A DNA stretch of 64,000 nt. Source: DATJKD01 sp963728295 (GTDB lineage: Bacteria; Pseudomonadota; Gammaproteobacteria; Steroidobacterales; Steroidobacteraceae). The stretch covers positions 1,054,001 through 1,118,000 of the forward strand of contig CAVSKB010000019.1 of NCBI GenBank assembly GCA_963728295.1. Reading direction: 5' to 3'. The number at the start of each line of letters is the position of its first letter. The stretch's first letter is position 1. A model generated the notes under the pieces. That model worked only from the letters and a program-made list of their open reading frames with translations, was not told where the DNA came from and made no database searches. Below, piece by piece: positions 34,309 through 43,836 of the stretch. The translations under genes were made by a program, and so were the position numbers.

Positions 34309-36123
34309 TCAGAGACGCAGGATTTCCTTCTGGTCGATCGAACGCTCGCGATGCAGCAGGAGCCATTCGGAGTGCTCCTCGAGCGCCGCATCGCCCAGGA
34401 TCTTCAGCACGCGCCGCTGCTCATCGTCGCTGTCGGTCGCATCGATGCGGCGCCGTGCGTTGTGGAAGATCCGGTGCATGAACTCGTACTGCTTGATCAG
34501 CTCCGCCTCGGCAGTGCTCTTCGCGTAGGCCTGGCGGATACCGACCAGGAGCAGCACGCAACCGACCAGGTACACGAGCGGCTGACGGACTCCTCCCGGG
34601 ATGCCCGCTCCGATGAAGAGCAGCAGCGCCAGCGCCGTTGCAGTCACCCACAGCCCGACCCGCCCAATGCGCTGCGTGACGTCCTGGTGTCGCAGCCGCT
34701 TGGAGGAGCCGCGGGCGAAGTAGCCGAGCTGGCCCGACGCCGGGTCGCCGATCCACTCGCGCACGGCAAACTCGAGCCCCTCGGCGCTGCGGTTTGGTGC
34801 GATGTCGCACTCCGTGCCCGCCACGCGCATCACGTTGCGGATCCAGCCGAGCTCAGGATCCTGCATCTGCAGGAAGTTGTCGTGAGCGAACTTCGACACG
34901 ATGCCGCTGGTGACGCCGGCCGCGGCCCAGTAGAACTGCACCCGCAGGCCCTCCGCGAGCGTGCGGTTGTCCAGGTACTTGCGCTGCCAGGCGCCGCGCC
35001 GCGCCAGGTAGTTGATCAGGGAGGCGATCGCCATCGCCGCCAGCACCAGGAAGATGAATTTCCGATCGGATCTGAAATCCGTGTACGAGAGGTACGCGAA
35101 GCCCGTCAGGAACACGCAGACATGCGTTGCGAGCAGCGTTCGCTGCACGCGCTTCTGGAAATGGATCGCGAGCCAGTCGGCCGCACAGAAGAGCTGGTCG
35201 ATGTCCCGCAGGCCCGGTGGCATCGTCGCGGCCTGCTCCTTCGTCAGCAGCGGGTACTTTCCGGCAGCGATGCTGGCCGCGTGCAGGCGGATGTCGCGGC
35301 TGAACTCGTTCGTGCGATCGAACACGAGGCGATGTCTCGCGGGCAGCTCGGCGACGCGCGGCTGGCGATCGTCCGAGGTGTACCAGCTCGCATCGAGCGG
35401 GGTGAGGCCCGCGGTCGGCGTGCCGCCGGGCCGGTCGCGCGAACAGACGATGTGGTAGACGAGGTCGCTCTCATCGTCCGCGAGGACCAGTCTCCCCGCG
35501 GCACCGCGCGGCGTGAACCCCGGCATCACATCGTCGTGGTGAAAGCGGACGACCTGGCTCGTACCGCCAAGCTGATCTGAATCCTTGCCGTCCCACAGCG
35601 CGAGCAGCACGTGGCAGTGCGCGCACATGAAGACGCCGACCTGCGCGTACTGCCGCGAGCGGTTCGGTCCCGGGCCGGAGATGGACTCGACGGTGTTGCC
35701 GGGTGTGATCGGAAGCTCGAACACGTCCACGGCCGCGGCGCACAGGTGCTCGAAGCGCGCCTTGGCCTCCGGCGTCGCGAAATCCTGCAGATAGAGCGCC
35801 TTTGGCATGGGCATCGTGACCGTGAGCGGAATGCCGAGCGCGAGCGCCTCCTCGGCGACGAGCTGGTCGGCGCCTTCGGCCAGCGCCGACATGACGCCTA
35901 CGCTGCGATCCGCGTAGCGATGCTGCAGTTCGCGGAGAAACTCCTGAACTCGCTCACGGATGCGCGGGATCTCCGCGGGCACGAGGTCGCGGTGCCCGGT
36001 CACCGCGACGACCAGCGGCACCGCGCCGCCGGGCGCGGATGGGATCGGGTGGTCCTGACTGATCGCTTCCCGGCGGGGTTCAGGTTCCGCGCGGCGGATC
36101 GCTGCGCTGCCGGATCGATTCAC
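34309..36123 (-). CDS. SLOG-like domain fused to a four-helix membrane region
   Basis: 604 residues from GTG 36123, which overlaps the AlaX stop (GTGA). Residues 36-180 resemble SLOG/DprA-LOG Rossmann-like nucleotide-binding domains: VVAVTGHRDL (39-47), SALAEGADQLVAEEA (79-93), MPMPKALYLQDF and LLALWDGKDS (173-182). Membrane helices are predicted near 329-347, 356-374, 488-506 and 514-534. Between helix pairs, RKYLDNRTLAEGLRVQFYWA (381-400) resembles SLATT-type effector segments. SLOG and SLATT modules are predicted parts of nucleotide-signalled conflict systems; no biochemical role is known for this fusion. It is the last gene of the long minus-strand run, 7 bp from repeat copy 2. Confidence 0.6.
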   Translation of the reverse strand: MNRSGSAAIRRAEPEPRREAISQDHPIPSAPGGAVPLVVAVTGHRDLVPAEIPRIRERVQEFLRELQHRYADRSVGVMSALAEGADQLVAEEALALGIPLTVTMPMPKALYLQDFATPEAKARFEHLCAAAVDVFELPITPGNTVESISGPGPNRSRQYAQVGVFMCAHCHVLLALWDGKDSDQLGGTSQVVRFHHDDVMPGFTPRGAAGRLVLADDESDLVYHIVCSRDRPGGTPTAGLTPLDASWYTSDDRQPRVAELPARHRLVFDRTNEFSRDIRLHAASIAAGKYPLLTKEQAATMPPGLRDIDQLFCAADWLAIHFQKRVQRTLLATHVCVFLTGFAYLSYTDFRSDRKFIFLVLAAMAIASLINYLARRGAWQRKYLDNRTLAEGLRVQFYWAAAGVTSGIVSKFAHDNFLQMQDPELGWIRNVMRVAGTECDIAPNRSAEGLEFAVREWIGDPASGQLGYFARGSSKRLRHQDVTQRIGRVGLWVTATALALLLFIGAGIPGGVRQPLVYLVGCVLLLVGIRQAYAKSTAEAELIKQYEFMHRIFHNARRRIDATDSDDEQRRVLKILGDAALEEHSEWLLLHRERSIDQKEILRL

Positions 36124-36842
36124 GCCTGATTCGCCAGCGCAAGCCGGATGCGCCGGTTGTGCCGTCCCTTGTTCTCGACCTTGACGATCCGGACGGGACC
36201 GGACTCGGCGGTATTGGACAGGTGAGTGCCGCCGCACGCCTGGCGGTCGAGGCCCTCGATTTCGATGATGCGGATGCGGCCGTCGGAGGTAGGCGGCGGT
36301 GCCACGGCGGCGCTCCGGATCAATCCGGGCGTCGCGCTCGCCTCCACACTGGTTACATAGCTGGCCCGAACAGGCAGTGCCGCGCGGATGGCCTCGTTCA
36401 ACTCCGGCTCGAGCCGGCGCAGCGCATCGTTGTCCACCTCCGGCAGGTCGAAGTCCATCCGCGCCGTGCCATCGGCCGCGATCTGCGCTCCGGTCACGAG
36501 CGCGCCGTCAAAATGCCGGAACACGAGCGCATTCAGGATATGCGTGTCGGTATGGAGCTGCGCGACCCGCAGTCGGTGCGCGGCGTCGATCGCGACGTGC
36601 ACCGAGCCACTCACTTCCACCGCCGAGTCGAGGACGTGCCAGTAGCGGCCGGATTCGAGCGAGACATCGACGATCGCGGCGACACCGCTCCCGAACGTGA
36701 TCTGCGCCCGGTCGGAGACCTGGCCACCGCCCCCGGGGTGCAGCAGCGACCGCGCGAGCAGGACTGCGCCGGGGCGGCTGTCCACCACTTCAGTATCGAA
36801 CTCGAGCACGTTCGGGTGCTCGTGATATCCGTAGACCGTCAA
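36120..36842 (-). CDS. alanyl-tRNA editing protein (AlaX-like)
   Basis: 240 residues. Start TTG 36842 is chosen because GGGAG lies six bases upstream and the protein then begins MTVYGYHEHPNVLEFDTEVV, as in relatives. Zinc/editing motifs: HTDTH (HxxxH) and CGGTH (CxxxH) near the C-terminus, with LLHPGGGGQVSD in the N-terminal barrel. It hydrolyses mischarged Ser- or Gly-tRNA(Ala) in trans. It sits 71 bp after the sulfotransferase and is translationally coupled to the SLOG-like gene. Confidence 0.85.
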   Translation of the reverse strand: MTVYGYHEHPNVLEFDTEVVDSRPGAVLLARSLLHPGGGGQVSDRAQITFGSGVAAIVDVSLESGRYWHVLDSAVEVSGSVHVAIDAAHRLRVAQLHTDTHILNALVFRHFDGALVTGAQIAADGTARMDFDLPEVDNDALRRLEPELNEAIRAALPVRASYVTSVEASATPGLIRSAAVAPPPTSDGRIRIIEIEGLDRQACGGTHLSNTAESGPVRIVKVENKGRHNRRIRLALANQA

Positions 36843-36913
36843 ATCGACTCCCTGCTGCTCGAGAAAACCGCCCTCACGACGCCGGCGAAGTGTAACGCCG
36901 TGCGGCGCGTGGT

Positions 36914-38089
36914 CTAGAGTCGCGCCGAGGGCTCGATATGCCGCTTCCTGTACTCGGCAAAGCGGCGCTCGATGTCTGCGCGCGTGAACCCGAACTGCTC
37001 CATCGAGTACTCGTGTTTCGGACGGCCCTCGCGCGGGTGCGAACTCATGTACTCGCCGATCTGGCGTCGCGCAGTGTCCGTCATCGGCAGTCCGATGTGG
37101 CGGTAGATTCGCTCGACGACGCTCACCGGGTCCTTGACCGTGTCGCGGAAGTCGATGTCGATGAACTTCCCCGAAGGCAGCGTATCCCGCACGGCAAGGC
37201 AGCGATTGAGGTCGTGCTCGAGCGTCCCGCTCGTCTCCCGTCCAGCCTCGACCGGATCGGAGGTCTCCCCGACGCCGCGCCAGAGCTCGTAGATCATGCT
37301 CGCGTACGATGGGATGGTCGCGAGCGGATCGCGGTGGGTCTGGGCAAAAGTAGCGTCGGGGAAGATGTCGACGATCTTGTCGACATGCCCGAGATGCATC
37401 GGCGTCTTCAGCACCCAGCGCTCGGCGGTCACGCCACGCTGCCGCTTCTGCCACTGCAGCAGCTGGATCGTTCGATACCAGTAGTCGTACGCCGGCCGCA
37501 GATCCTGGGTGCGCAGCCAGTCGTAGTAGCTCGGTATGCAGGCCATCGTCTCGCTGGTCGTGCTGAGCAGCGTCTGGTCCATCAGCAGGATGTCTTCGTC
37601 CGCGCCCATCGCATCGAAAGGATGGATGCTCAGCAGGTCCGGATTCGCCTCGAGCATCGCGGCGACCTCGGCCTTGGCGACCGCGATGCGCTTTGCGCCG
37701 TCCATGTCGTCGGGCGCGGGCACGGGGAAGCGGCATTCCCACCAGGCGGCGGAATAGAAACGCGTATCGGCCGCGATCAGGCGGTGCAGCAAGGTCGTGC
37801 CGGTGCGCGAAAGCCCGAGGATCACGACTGGCGGAGGCACCTGCTCCTCGAGGATCTCGGGATGCCGACGCACCCAGTCGCGGCCCCGCAGACGCGCGAC
37901 CAGGATGCCGTGCAGCCGGCCTGACCAGAAATAGCGTCCCCCGGGCGTGAGTCGCGCTTCCTCTCGCAGTGCCCGCGTCAGGACCCGCAACGGTGCGACG
38001 ATGTCCGGCTCGTCGAGCTCGGTGAGGCCGGTGTCCGCGCGCGCGTTCGCGATCAGCTCGTCCGGGTCGAGCGTCGGCTCAGCGTTCAT
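36914..38089 (-). CDS. sulfotransferase family protein
   Basis: 391 residues, ATG 38089 overlapping the dehydrogenase stop (ATGA). The PAPS 5'-phosphosulfate loop is VVILGLSRTGTTLLHRL and a 3'-phosphate-binding region follows in FAQTHRDPLATIPSYASMI. Members transfer sulfate to hydroxyls, but many bacterial ones in steroid clusters have no proven substrate. Being coupled to the KstD-like gene, it may act on a hydroxylated steroid. Confidence 0.8.
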   Translation of the reverse strand: MNAEPTLDPDELIANARADTGLTELDEPDIVAPLRVLTRALREEARLTPGGRYFWSGRLHGILVARLRGRDWVRRHPEILEEQVPPPVVILGLSRTGTTLLHRLIAADTRFYSAAWWECRFPVPAPDDMDGAKRIAVAKAEVAAMLEANPDLLSIHPFDAMGADEDILLMDQTLLSTTSETMACIPSYYDWLRTQDLRPAYDYWYRTIQLLQWQKRQRGVTAERWVLKTPMHLGHVDKIVDIFPDATFAQTHRDPLATIPSYASMIYELWRGVGETSDPVEAGRETSGTLEHDLNRCLAVRDTLPSGKFIDIDFRDTVKDPVSVVERIYRHIGLPMTDTARRQIGEYMSSHPREGRPKHEYSMEQFGFTRADIERRFAEYRKRHIEPSARL

Positions 38090-39891
38090 CGCGCTCCGCT
38101 CCCGAAGATTGGCTCGGAGCCGGTTTTCTGCGACGTGGCGCCGACTGCAGCCGCCCCCGCCGATTCCGCGGAAACCTGGCTCCGGGCCAATTTTCCCGCG
38201 AGATGCCTGGCGGCCTGCCACGCAAAGGTCATCGCGGGACCGAGCGTCGCGCCGGGACCTGGATAGGTGGGCAGGATCGCGGCGGAGCAGTTGCCGACCG
38301 CGTACAGCCCCGCGATCGGCATCCCGTCCTCGCGCAGGACCTGGGCATGGGTGTTCGTCGCGAGACCGCCGTGGGTGCCGAAGTCGCCGGGCTCGATCCG
38401 CATCGCGTAGTACGGCGGCTCGGCGATCGGTGCGAGACATGGATTGGGTTTCACCGTCGGGTCGGCGTAATAACGGTCGTACTCCGCGTCGCCGCGACCG
38501 AACTCGAGATCCTTGCCAGTTCGCGCGTACTCGTTCATCGCCGCGATCGTGTTCTCCAGACCCGCCGGATCGATCCCCGCCGCCTCGGCGAGCCCGCCCA
38601 CGGAATCGGCGCGGGTCAGGAACCCGGAACGGAAGTATTCCTGCGGAATCTTCTTGTCCGGCATGAATCGCGTCGGGAACAGGGGACCAACGAAGTAGCT
38701 GCGCCGGAAGCGAGCATCGAACACGTGCCAGGTCGGCGTCTGCGGATCGTCGGGCGTGTGGCGGCGGAAGAATTCGAGAAGGTAGGTGAGGTAGTTCTGC
38801 GATTCGTTCGCGATGCGCTTGCCTCGCCGATTGACGACGCAGCCGCCGGGATAGGACTTGTCCATGATCGCGAGCCGCGGCACGGGCTCTCCCGGCACCA
38901 GCACCGTCGTGCACCACCACGCACCGTCCATCAGCCGCGTGGCGGCACCGACCGCCATCCCGGCGCGGATCGCCTCGCCGGTGTTGGTGCCCGCGGCGGC
39001 ACTCCATTCCGTATTGGTCGGCTGCGGCAGGTAGCGCTCGCGCATCTGCTGGTTGTGCTCGAACCCGCCGGCGGCGAGCACCACGCCGTGCCGCGCGCGT
39101 ATCGTCCAGAGCGCGCCGTCACGCTGCACGCGCGCGCCGACCACCCCGCCCCGTCCGTCAGTGATGAGATCGCGCATCGGCGTGGAGAGCCAGAGCGGCA
39201 ACTTTCGATCGAGCATCGACCAGCGCAGCCGCGCGATGCCGGCCGACCCGCAGGTGAGCCGCCGCGATCGCTTGTGCGTGAGCACCCACGGCAGGTCGCT
39301 GTAGTGGTTCCACACCATCCGCGCCGCGAGCTTCTTCCAGCCCGGCGACTGCATCATGAGGTCATGCGCCTCGACCTGCGTCATCGAGATGCGATCCATC
39401 ATGAAGATCATGTGGTGCGTGTCGCGGAGAGTCGGCCCGTCGCGCCCCAGCACGTCCCGGTTGACCGGCACGGGCTCCATCGAGCGATGGCCACTCTTGG
39501 CGCCGGGCAGCATCGACCAGTAATCCGGGTAATGCTCCAGCGACGCATAACGCACGTGGGTCCGCTCGTGCAGGAAGTCGATCATCTTCGGACCTTCCCG
39601 AAGATAGGTCTCGATCATCGCGTCGGAGACCGCACTGTCGGAAATCGTACCGCGCAGGTATTCGCGCGCTTCCTCGAAACTGTCCTGCGCACCCGCCTCA
39701 CGCGCGTACCGGTTGCAGGGAATCCAGACTCCACCGCCGGAGGAGGCGCTCGTGCCGCCGTAGAGCTCGCTCTTCTCGACGACCAGCACGTCCTTCAAGC
39801 CCATCTCGTAGGCGCAAAGCGCGGCCGTGAGCCCGCCATTGCCCGAACCCACCACCAGCACGTCGACCGTCAGTTCGCGTTCGTTCATCAC
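38086..39891 (-). CDS. FAD-dependent 3-ketosteroid Delta1-dehydrogenase-like protein (KstD family)
   Basis: 601 residues. FAD-binding VLVVGSGNGGLTAALCAYEM (11-30) and a second nucleotide motif GVVLAAGGFEHN. The C-terminal signature LPTYPGPGATLGPAMTF, with Tyr543, matches the family, where this Tyr acts in dehydrogenation of ring A. Relatives include 3-keto-5-alpha- and 4-enes dehydrogenases and fumarate-reductase-like flavoproteins, so exact position selectivity is open. It forms an operon with SnoaL (15 bp upstream) and the sulfotransferase. Confidence 0.8.
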   Translation of the reverse strand: MMNERELTVDVLVVGSGNGGLTAALCAYEMGLKDVLVVEKSELYGGTSASSGGGVWIPCNRYAREAGAQDSFEEAREYLRGTISDSAVSDAMIETYLREGPKMIDFLHERTHVRYASLEHYPDYWSMLPGAKSGHRSMEPVPVNRDVLGRDGPTLRDTHHMIFMMDRISMTQVEAHDLMMQSPGWKKLAARMVWNHYSDLPWVLTHKRSRRLTCGSAGIARLRWSMLDRKLPLWLSTPMRDLITDGRGGVVGARVQRDGALWTIRARHGVVLAAGGFEHNQQMRERYLPQPTNTEWSAAAGTNTGEAIRAGMAVGAATRLMDGAWWCTTVLVPGEPVPRLAIMDKSYPGGCVVNRRGKRIANESQNYLTYLLEFFRRHTPDDPQTPTWHVFDARFRRSYFVGPLFPTRFMPDKKIPQEYFRSGFLTRADSVGGLAEAAGIDPAGLENTIAAMNEYARTGKDLEFGRGDAEYDRYYADPTVKPNPCLAPIAEPPYYAMRIEPGDFGTHGGLATNTHAQVLREDGMPIAGLYAVGNCSAAILPTYPGPGATLGPAMTFAWQAARHLAGKLARSQVSAESAGAAAVGATSQKTGSEPIFGSGAR

Positions 39892-39905
39892 AATCTGCAG
39901 TCAGC

Positions 39906-40403
39906 TCATCGTGCGCCCGCGCGCGCGAGCGCCTCGCGACCCGCAGCCCCGGCCAGGTAGTGCGCGGTGAGCTTCGGTGCGGACCCGAGCGTTTCCTGGA
40001 TCTCGTAGAGCCGCTTGTACGTCGATGACTTTATCCGCCAGCCGTCGGCCTGCTTGACGTACTCGTCGCTGTAGAGCGCGCTGCCGGTCGTCACGAGCTT
40101 CTCGCGCAGGTTGATGAACACATCGGTGAGATACCACATGCCCGTCGCCGTCGTAGGCGTCAGTACCTCGATCTCCGGATGGTGGCCCGTGTGGCAGGCG
40201 ACTGCGTGCTCGTTGAAGGCGGCCGCTATGGCGGCGAGCATCGACTCGCGGCCTTCAACCTGCCATCGGTAGGTGCCGCCGTGATAGTCGATGTGCACGT
40301 CCTCCGCGAGCACCCCGCGCAGCAGCTCGATGTCGGCCGTGTCGATGCCGCGGAAATAACGGTACTTGAGCTGCCGGATGCGTTCGATGTCTTCGAGATA
40401 CAT
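39906..40403 (-). CDS. SnoaL-like NTF2-fold protein
   Basis: 165 residues, beginning MYLEDIERIRQLKYRYFRGI, then ELLRGVLAEDVHIDYHGGTY and a C-terminal DGWRIKSSTYKRLYEIQE. ATG 40403 is used; a GTG two codons upstream (40409) overlaps the DUF1214 stop (GTGA). Steroid isomerase and ring-opening proteins share this fold, but I see no proof of activity. Upstream of the KstD-like gene by 15 bp. Confidence 0.75.
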   Translation of the reverse strand: MYLEDIERIRQLKYRYFRGIDTADIELLRGVLAEDVHIDYHGGTYRWQVEGRESMLAAIAAAFNEHAVACHTGHHPEIEVLTPTTATGMWYLTDVFINLREKLVTTGSALYSDEYVKQADGWRIKSSTYKRLYEIQETLGSAPKLTAHYLAGAAGREALARAGAR

Positions 40404-40405
40404 GC

Positions 40406-41530
40406 TCACGTCGTGGTCCCCCGGGTAAGGCCTGCAAGCTTGACGACGCGGCAGCGCGGCTGCGGGTGCGTCTTTGCGCGCGTCCAGCGCAGCAGCATCG
40501 AGCCGCAGGCATGGCCGGCGGTGTCCATGTAGTTGCCGATGCCGGGATCGCGCGCGGCGATGACGAAGGTCAGTGTTCCGTCCACGTTGTACTTCGCGGT
40601 GTGCTTGTTCCAGCACACCGGCAGGTAGCGGTAGTCGAGCGACTCCATCCAGTAGTTGTCGAGCTGGAAGTTCCAGATCTCGCACTCCGGCACCTCCGTG
40701 TCGATCACGAGGGCCTCGTCCGGCGCGAGCTGCCAGTAGCCGTGCAGGTAGTGGATCAGCGGATCTCCGCCGGTGCGGTAGCAGGTCTCCTGCGGGAAGG
40801 GCGCAAACGCATTGGGGTACTTGCGGAACTCCTCGACCCAGTTGACGAACGTGCGCGCCGTGCCGGTAGCGAAGGCCGCAGCGGCGGCAAGGCCGCGATC
40901 GAGTTTCTGAGGCGTAAGCGGCTCGGGTTTTGCAGGGCCGCCCACGCGCTCGATTCGGACATCCGCGGCGACCTCCGTCGGCCGGTCGAGAAAGGTCTGG
41001 CGCACGAGCAGCATCGAGGTGTCGGCGGCTAGCGGCAGCCAGTTGCCGGGCTTGCGTTCCCGGCTCACTGCGATCTCGAAGCTGCCGTCCTTGCCAAAAG
41101 TCATTTCCGCGGCTTCGAGCTCGCCGGTCGAGGCCATCGTGCCCTCGGTCGCGTAGCGGTTGGCCTTGGTGCCGAACGACAGGTAGGGGACGGTGTTCCG
41201 ACGGCCGTAGATGCGGTAGTCGCGGTCGCCTGCGATCGTGGCGTTCTGGTACAGGTTGTCCGGGTTGTCGCCGCCGATCTTGCCGGTTGGATGCGAGGCC
41301 GAATAGAAGGTCGGAAAATCCGGGTCGGCATGCTCGAGCATCATCTCGAGGCCGATTCGCGTGAGGCGTGTGAGGTAACGGTAGCCCTCGGCGCGATCGA
41401 TCGGCGAAGCAGGCGTCGTACGCGCGAGCACGATGTCCCCCGCAGCCTCGAGAGCGCGACAGAAGTCGCGCCAGCTCTGGCCTTCCATGACCCGCGCCTG
41501 TGCATCCAAGACTCTCGCTGCGGTATTCAT
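40406..41530 (-). CDS. DUF1214-domain protein
   Basis: 374 residues from ATG 41530. Residue motifs of the C-terminal DUF1214 part: PECEIWNFQLDNYWMESLDY, the GTLTFVIAARDPGIGNYMD and PQPRCRVVKL strings. The N-terminal 250 residues include a FYSASHPTGKIGGDNPDN region. No signal peptide. Proteins of this type are often found in lipid and steroid catabolic clusters but have no assigned reaction. It follows the flavin reductase by 2 bp. Confidence 0.8.
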   Translation of the reverse strand: MNTAARVLDAQARVMEGQSWRDFCRALEAAGDIVLARTTPASPIDRAEGYRYLTRLTRIGLEMMLEHADPDFPTFYSASHPTGKIGGDNPDNLYQNATIAGDRDYRIYGRRNTVPYLSFGTKANRYATEGTMASTGELEAAEMTFGKDGSFEIAVSRERKPGNWLPLAADTSMLLVRQTFLDRPTEVAADVRIERVGGPAKPEPLTPQKLDRGLAAAAAFATGTARTFVNWVEEFRKYPNAFAPFPQETCYRTGGDPLIHYLHGYWQLAPDEALVIDTEVPECEIWNFQLDNYWMESLDYRYLPVCWNKHTAKYNVDGTLTFVIAARDPGIGNYMDTAGHACGSMLLRWTRAKTHPQPRCRVVKLAGLTRGTTT

Positions 41531-41532
41531 CG

Positions 41533-42069
41533 TCAGAACCATCCCCTGCTCAAGGAATCCCAGAGATCCATTGCCGGCGAGCTCGCATCCACATCGAGCC
41601 GCCCGAATCGACCGCCATGAAACAGCAGCGGCGCACCCACGCGGCGATCAACGGCGACGATGCGCCCGAGCACGATGACGTGATCACCGCCCGGATGCAG
41701 CTCCTGCACGACGCAGTCGATCCTGCACAGCGCACCCGGAACGTTCGGTGCGGGGCCGTGCATACCAGCCACCGTACCGCCCGGGTATTTCTCGCCGCCC
41801 CGCGTCGCGAAGCGCAGCGCCACGTCGTGCTGCGCCGCTGTCAGAACATGCACCGCGAAATTGGCACCTTCGACGAAGGCCTGCACGCTCGGGCTGTCAC
41901 GTGCAATGCACCACAACGCAAGCGGCGGTGACAGCGACACCGACGCAAAGGAGTTCGCGGTGACGCCGATCGGCTCGCCGTCCGGCCGCCGCGCGGTGAT
42001 CACGGTCACACCGGTCGCGAAGGTTCCGAAAGCGTCGCGCAGTTCCCGCGGTTCGATCGGCCTGCTCAC
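41533..42069 (-). CDS. flavin reductase-like protein (DIM6/NTAB family)
   Basis: 178 residues from GTG 42069 (GGGGGACC upstream); a longer start at 42105 is possible. FMN-binding fold strings: DAFGTFATGVTVITARR, GVTANSFASVSLSPPLALWC and FAVHVLTAAQHDVALRFA. Such small reductases supply reduced FMN/FAD to two-component monooxygenases (for example HsaB in steroid ring degradation). No matching oxygenase component is adjacent, so the partner is unknown. Confidence 0.85.
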   Translation of the reverse strand: MSRPIEPRELRDAFGTFATGVTVITARRPDGEPIGVTANSFASVSLSPPLALWCIARDSPSVQAFVEGANFAVHVLTAAQHDVALRFATRGGEKYPGGTVAGMHGPAPNVPGALCRIDCVVQELHPGGDHVIVLGRIVAVDRRVGAPLLFHGGRFGRLDVDASSPAMDLWDSLSRGWF

Positions 42070-42123
42070 GGTGGTCCCCCGCCTGGCGAGAGCACAAGTT
42101 TGCACCGGTCGCCGCCGGTCCGC

Positions 42124-43002
42124 TCACATCACCCGGGCCGGGTGCGGCACCCGGGGCGCGCCGAGCGCCTCGCGGTAGGAGGGCGGCTCCCGGCCACCCT
42201 CGTCGCGAATGCCGTACTCCTGCGCGAGCTCCGCCGTGATCAGCGTCTGCCCCGAGCGGCGGGCGAGATTCGGATCGCAGGCGAGCGCATAGAGCACACG
42301 GCCGTTGAACTCGGGTGTTTCGGCCACCGCCATGAACCCGGTGTACTGCTCGGGTTTCTCCTCTACCGCGATCGCCGAGCGCTCGGTCTTCTGCGGGCCG
42401 AGCCATAGCGAAACCGCGGCAACCCCTGTGTTCTCCAGATCAACGGCCATGTCGGCAGCGAGCTTGTCGACACCCGCCTTCTGCGCACCATAGGCCGGGC
42501 CGTGCATGTAGCAGGTCCCGCCGAAGGACGAGGAAAAGGAGATGAGCCCGCTCCCCTGGCGAACCATGACGGGCGCCGCGTACCAGCTTGCGACATACGC
42601 GGAGCGCAGCCCGACGTCGATGATCCGGACGAACTCGAGCGGCTTCTCCCAGAACGGGCCAGGGTCCACGAGCCGGTCGTGGATGAAGGTCGCGTTGTTG
42701 TGGAGGATGTCGAGGCGGCCCGTCTCGCGGACGACGCGCTCGACGAGCGCGCGCAGCTCGTCGTCGCGAGCCGAATCGCAGACCACTCCTATGCCCTTGC
42801 CGCCCGCGCGCGTCACGGCGGTCGCGGTTTCCTCGAGCGTCCCGGGCAGATCGCGGCCGAGCATCCTGCCGCCGCTCTCGCTCTTTTCCCGGCCCGTAAC
42901 ATAGACGGTCATTCCGCGGCTGCCGAGGCCGATCGCGATGCCTTTGCCCGCGCCGCGGCTCGCGCCGGTGACGATGGCGACCTGCGGCCGATGATCACTC
43001 AT
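42124..43002 (-). CDS. short-chain dehydrogenase/reductase
   Basis: 292 residues from ATG 43002. Cofactor motif VAIVTGASRGAGKGIAIGL at 9-27; an N-terminal arginine in TGREKS suggests NADP preference. Active region HNNATFI, Ser in SFSSSFGG and Tyr/Lys in YGAQKAGVDK. C-terminal 40 residues extend the fold. It lies 20 bp after another SDR, so two redox steps are probably coupled. Confidence 0.85.
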   Translation of the reverse strand: MSDHRPQVAIVTGASRGAGKGIAIGLGSRGMTVYVTGREKSESGGRMLGRDLPGTLEETATAVTRAGGKGIGVVCDSARDDELRALVERVVRETGRLDILHNNATFIHDRLVDPGPFWEKPLEFVRIIDVGLRSAYVASWYAAPVMVRQGSGLISFSSSFGGTCYMHGPAYGAQKAGVDKLAADMAVDLENTGVAAVSLWLGPQKTERSAIAVEEKPEQYTGFMAVAETPEFNGRVLYALACDPNLARRSGQTLITAELAQEYGIRDEGGREPPSYREALGAPRVPHPARVM

Positions 43003-43021
43003 GTGTCTTGTGCTCCAGGTG

Positions 43022-43804
43022 TCAATGCCGGCCGTCGGTCTGCGCGAGATCGAGAAAGGAAGGGCGTTCGCCGCCGCCATGCACCGCGAGCGCGGCACCG
43101 CTCACGTATGCGGCAAGGCTCGACGCCAGGTACAGGCATGCATCGGCGATGTCCCCGGGCTCACCCATGCGTCGCGCGGGCAGACTCGCGGCGACACGCG
43201 CGAGCCCCGCCGGTCCGCCGTAGTGCGCCTCGGCATTGCCGGTCGCGACCAGGCCTGCGATGACTGCGTTGACCCGCACCTTCGGACCCCACTCCATCGC
43301 GAGGCTTTGCGTGAGATTGAGGAGCCCCGCCTTCGCGGCGCCGTACGCGGCTGTGCCTGGAGAAGCACGCGTCGCGGAAACGCTTGCGATGTTGACGATG
43401 CTGCCGCCCCCGGGTTGCGCCTGCATGCGCGCATTCACCGCCTGCGCGCAGTAGAAGGCCGCGGACAGGTTGAGCCCGATGATCTTGTCGAAGAACCGCG
43501 TGCTGTGGGTGGCCGCCTCGGCTTCCGGCGAGCCACCGGCGTTGTTGACCAGCACGTCGATCCGGCCGTGGCGCGCGATCACTGCCTCGACGAGCCGGGC
43601 CACGGCGTCGGCGTCGCGCACATCGCAGGCCTCGAACTCGGCCGTCCGAGCACCCGCCGCCGGCGCCGCCGCCGGGGCATTGCGCGCGCAGACAACGACG
43701 CTCGCACCATGGGCGAGAAAGCGCTCGGCGATCGCACGGCCGATGCCCTGGGTGCCGCCGGTGACGAGCACCACCCGACCCGTGAAATCGACTACGTTGG
43801 ACAA
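43022..43804 (-). CDS. short-chain dehydrogenase/reductase
   Basis: 260 residues. Motifs: VVLVTGGTQGIGRAIAERFL at 11-30, NNAGG near 87-91, Ser in IASVSATRA and Tyr/Lys in YGAAKAGLLN. This is a typical 3-oxoacyl-ACP-reductase/hydroxysteroid-dehydrogenase-size protein. First gene of the minus-strand run, with a promoter-like site 33 bp upstream. Confidence 0.9.
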   Translation of the reverse strand: MSNVVDFTGRVVLVTGGTQGIGRAIAERFLAHGASVVVCARNAPAAAPAAGARTAEFEACDVRDADAVARLVEAVIARHGRIDVLVNNAGGSPEAEAATHSTRFFDKIIGLNLSAAFYCAQAVNARMQAQPGGGSIVNIASVSATRASPGTAAYGAAKAGLLNLTQSLAMEWGPKVRVNAVIAGLVATGNAEAHYGGPAGLARVAASLPARRMGEPGDIADACLYLASSLAAYVSGAALAVHGGGERPSFLDLAQTDGRH

Positions 43805-43836
43805 GGGTCTTATCGCAATCTGCGTAGAGGTTTGCT

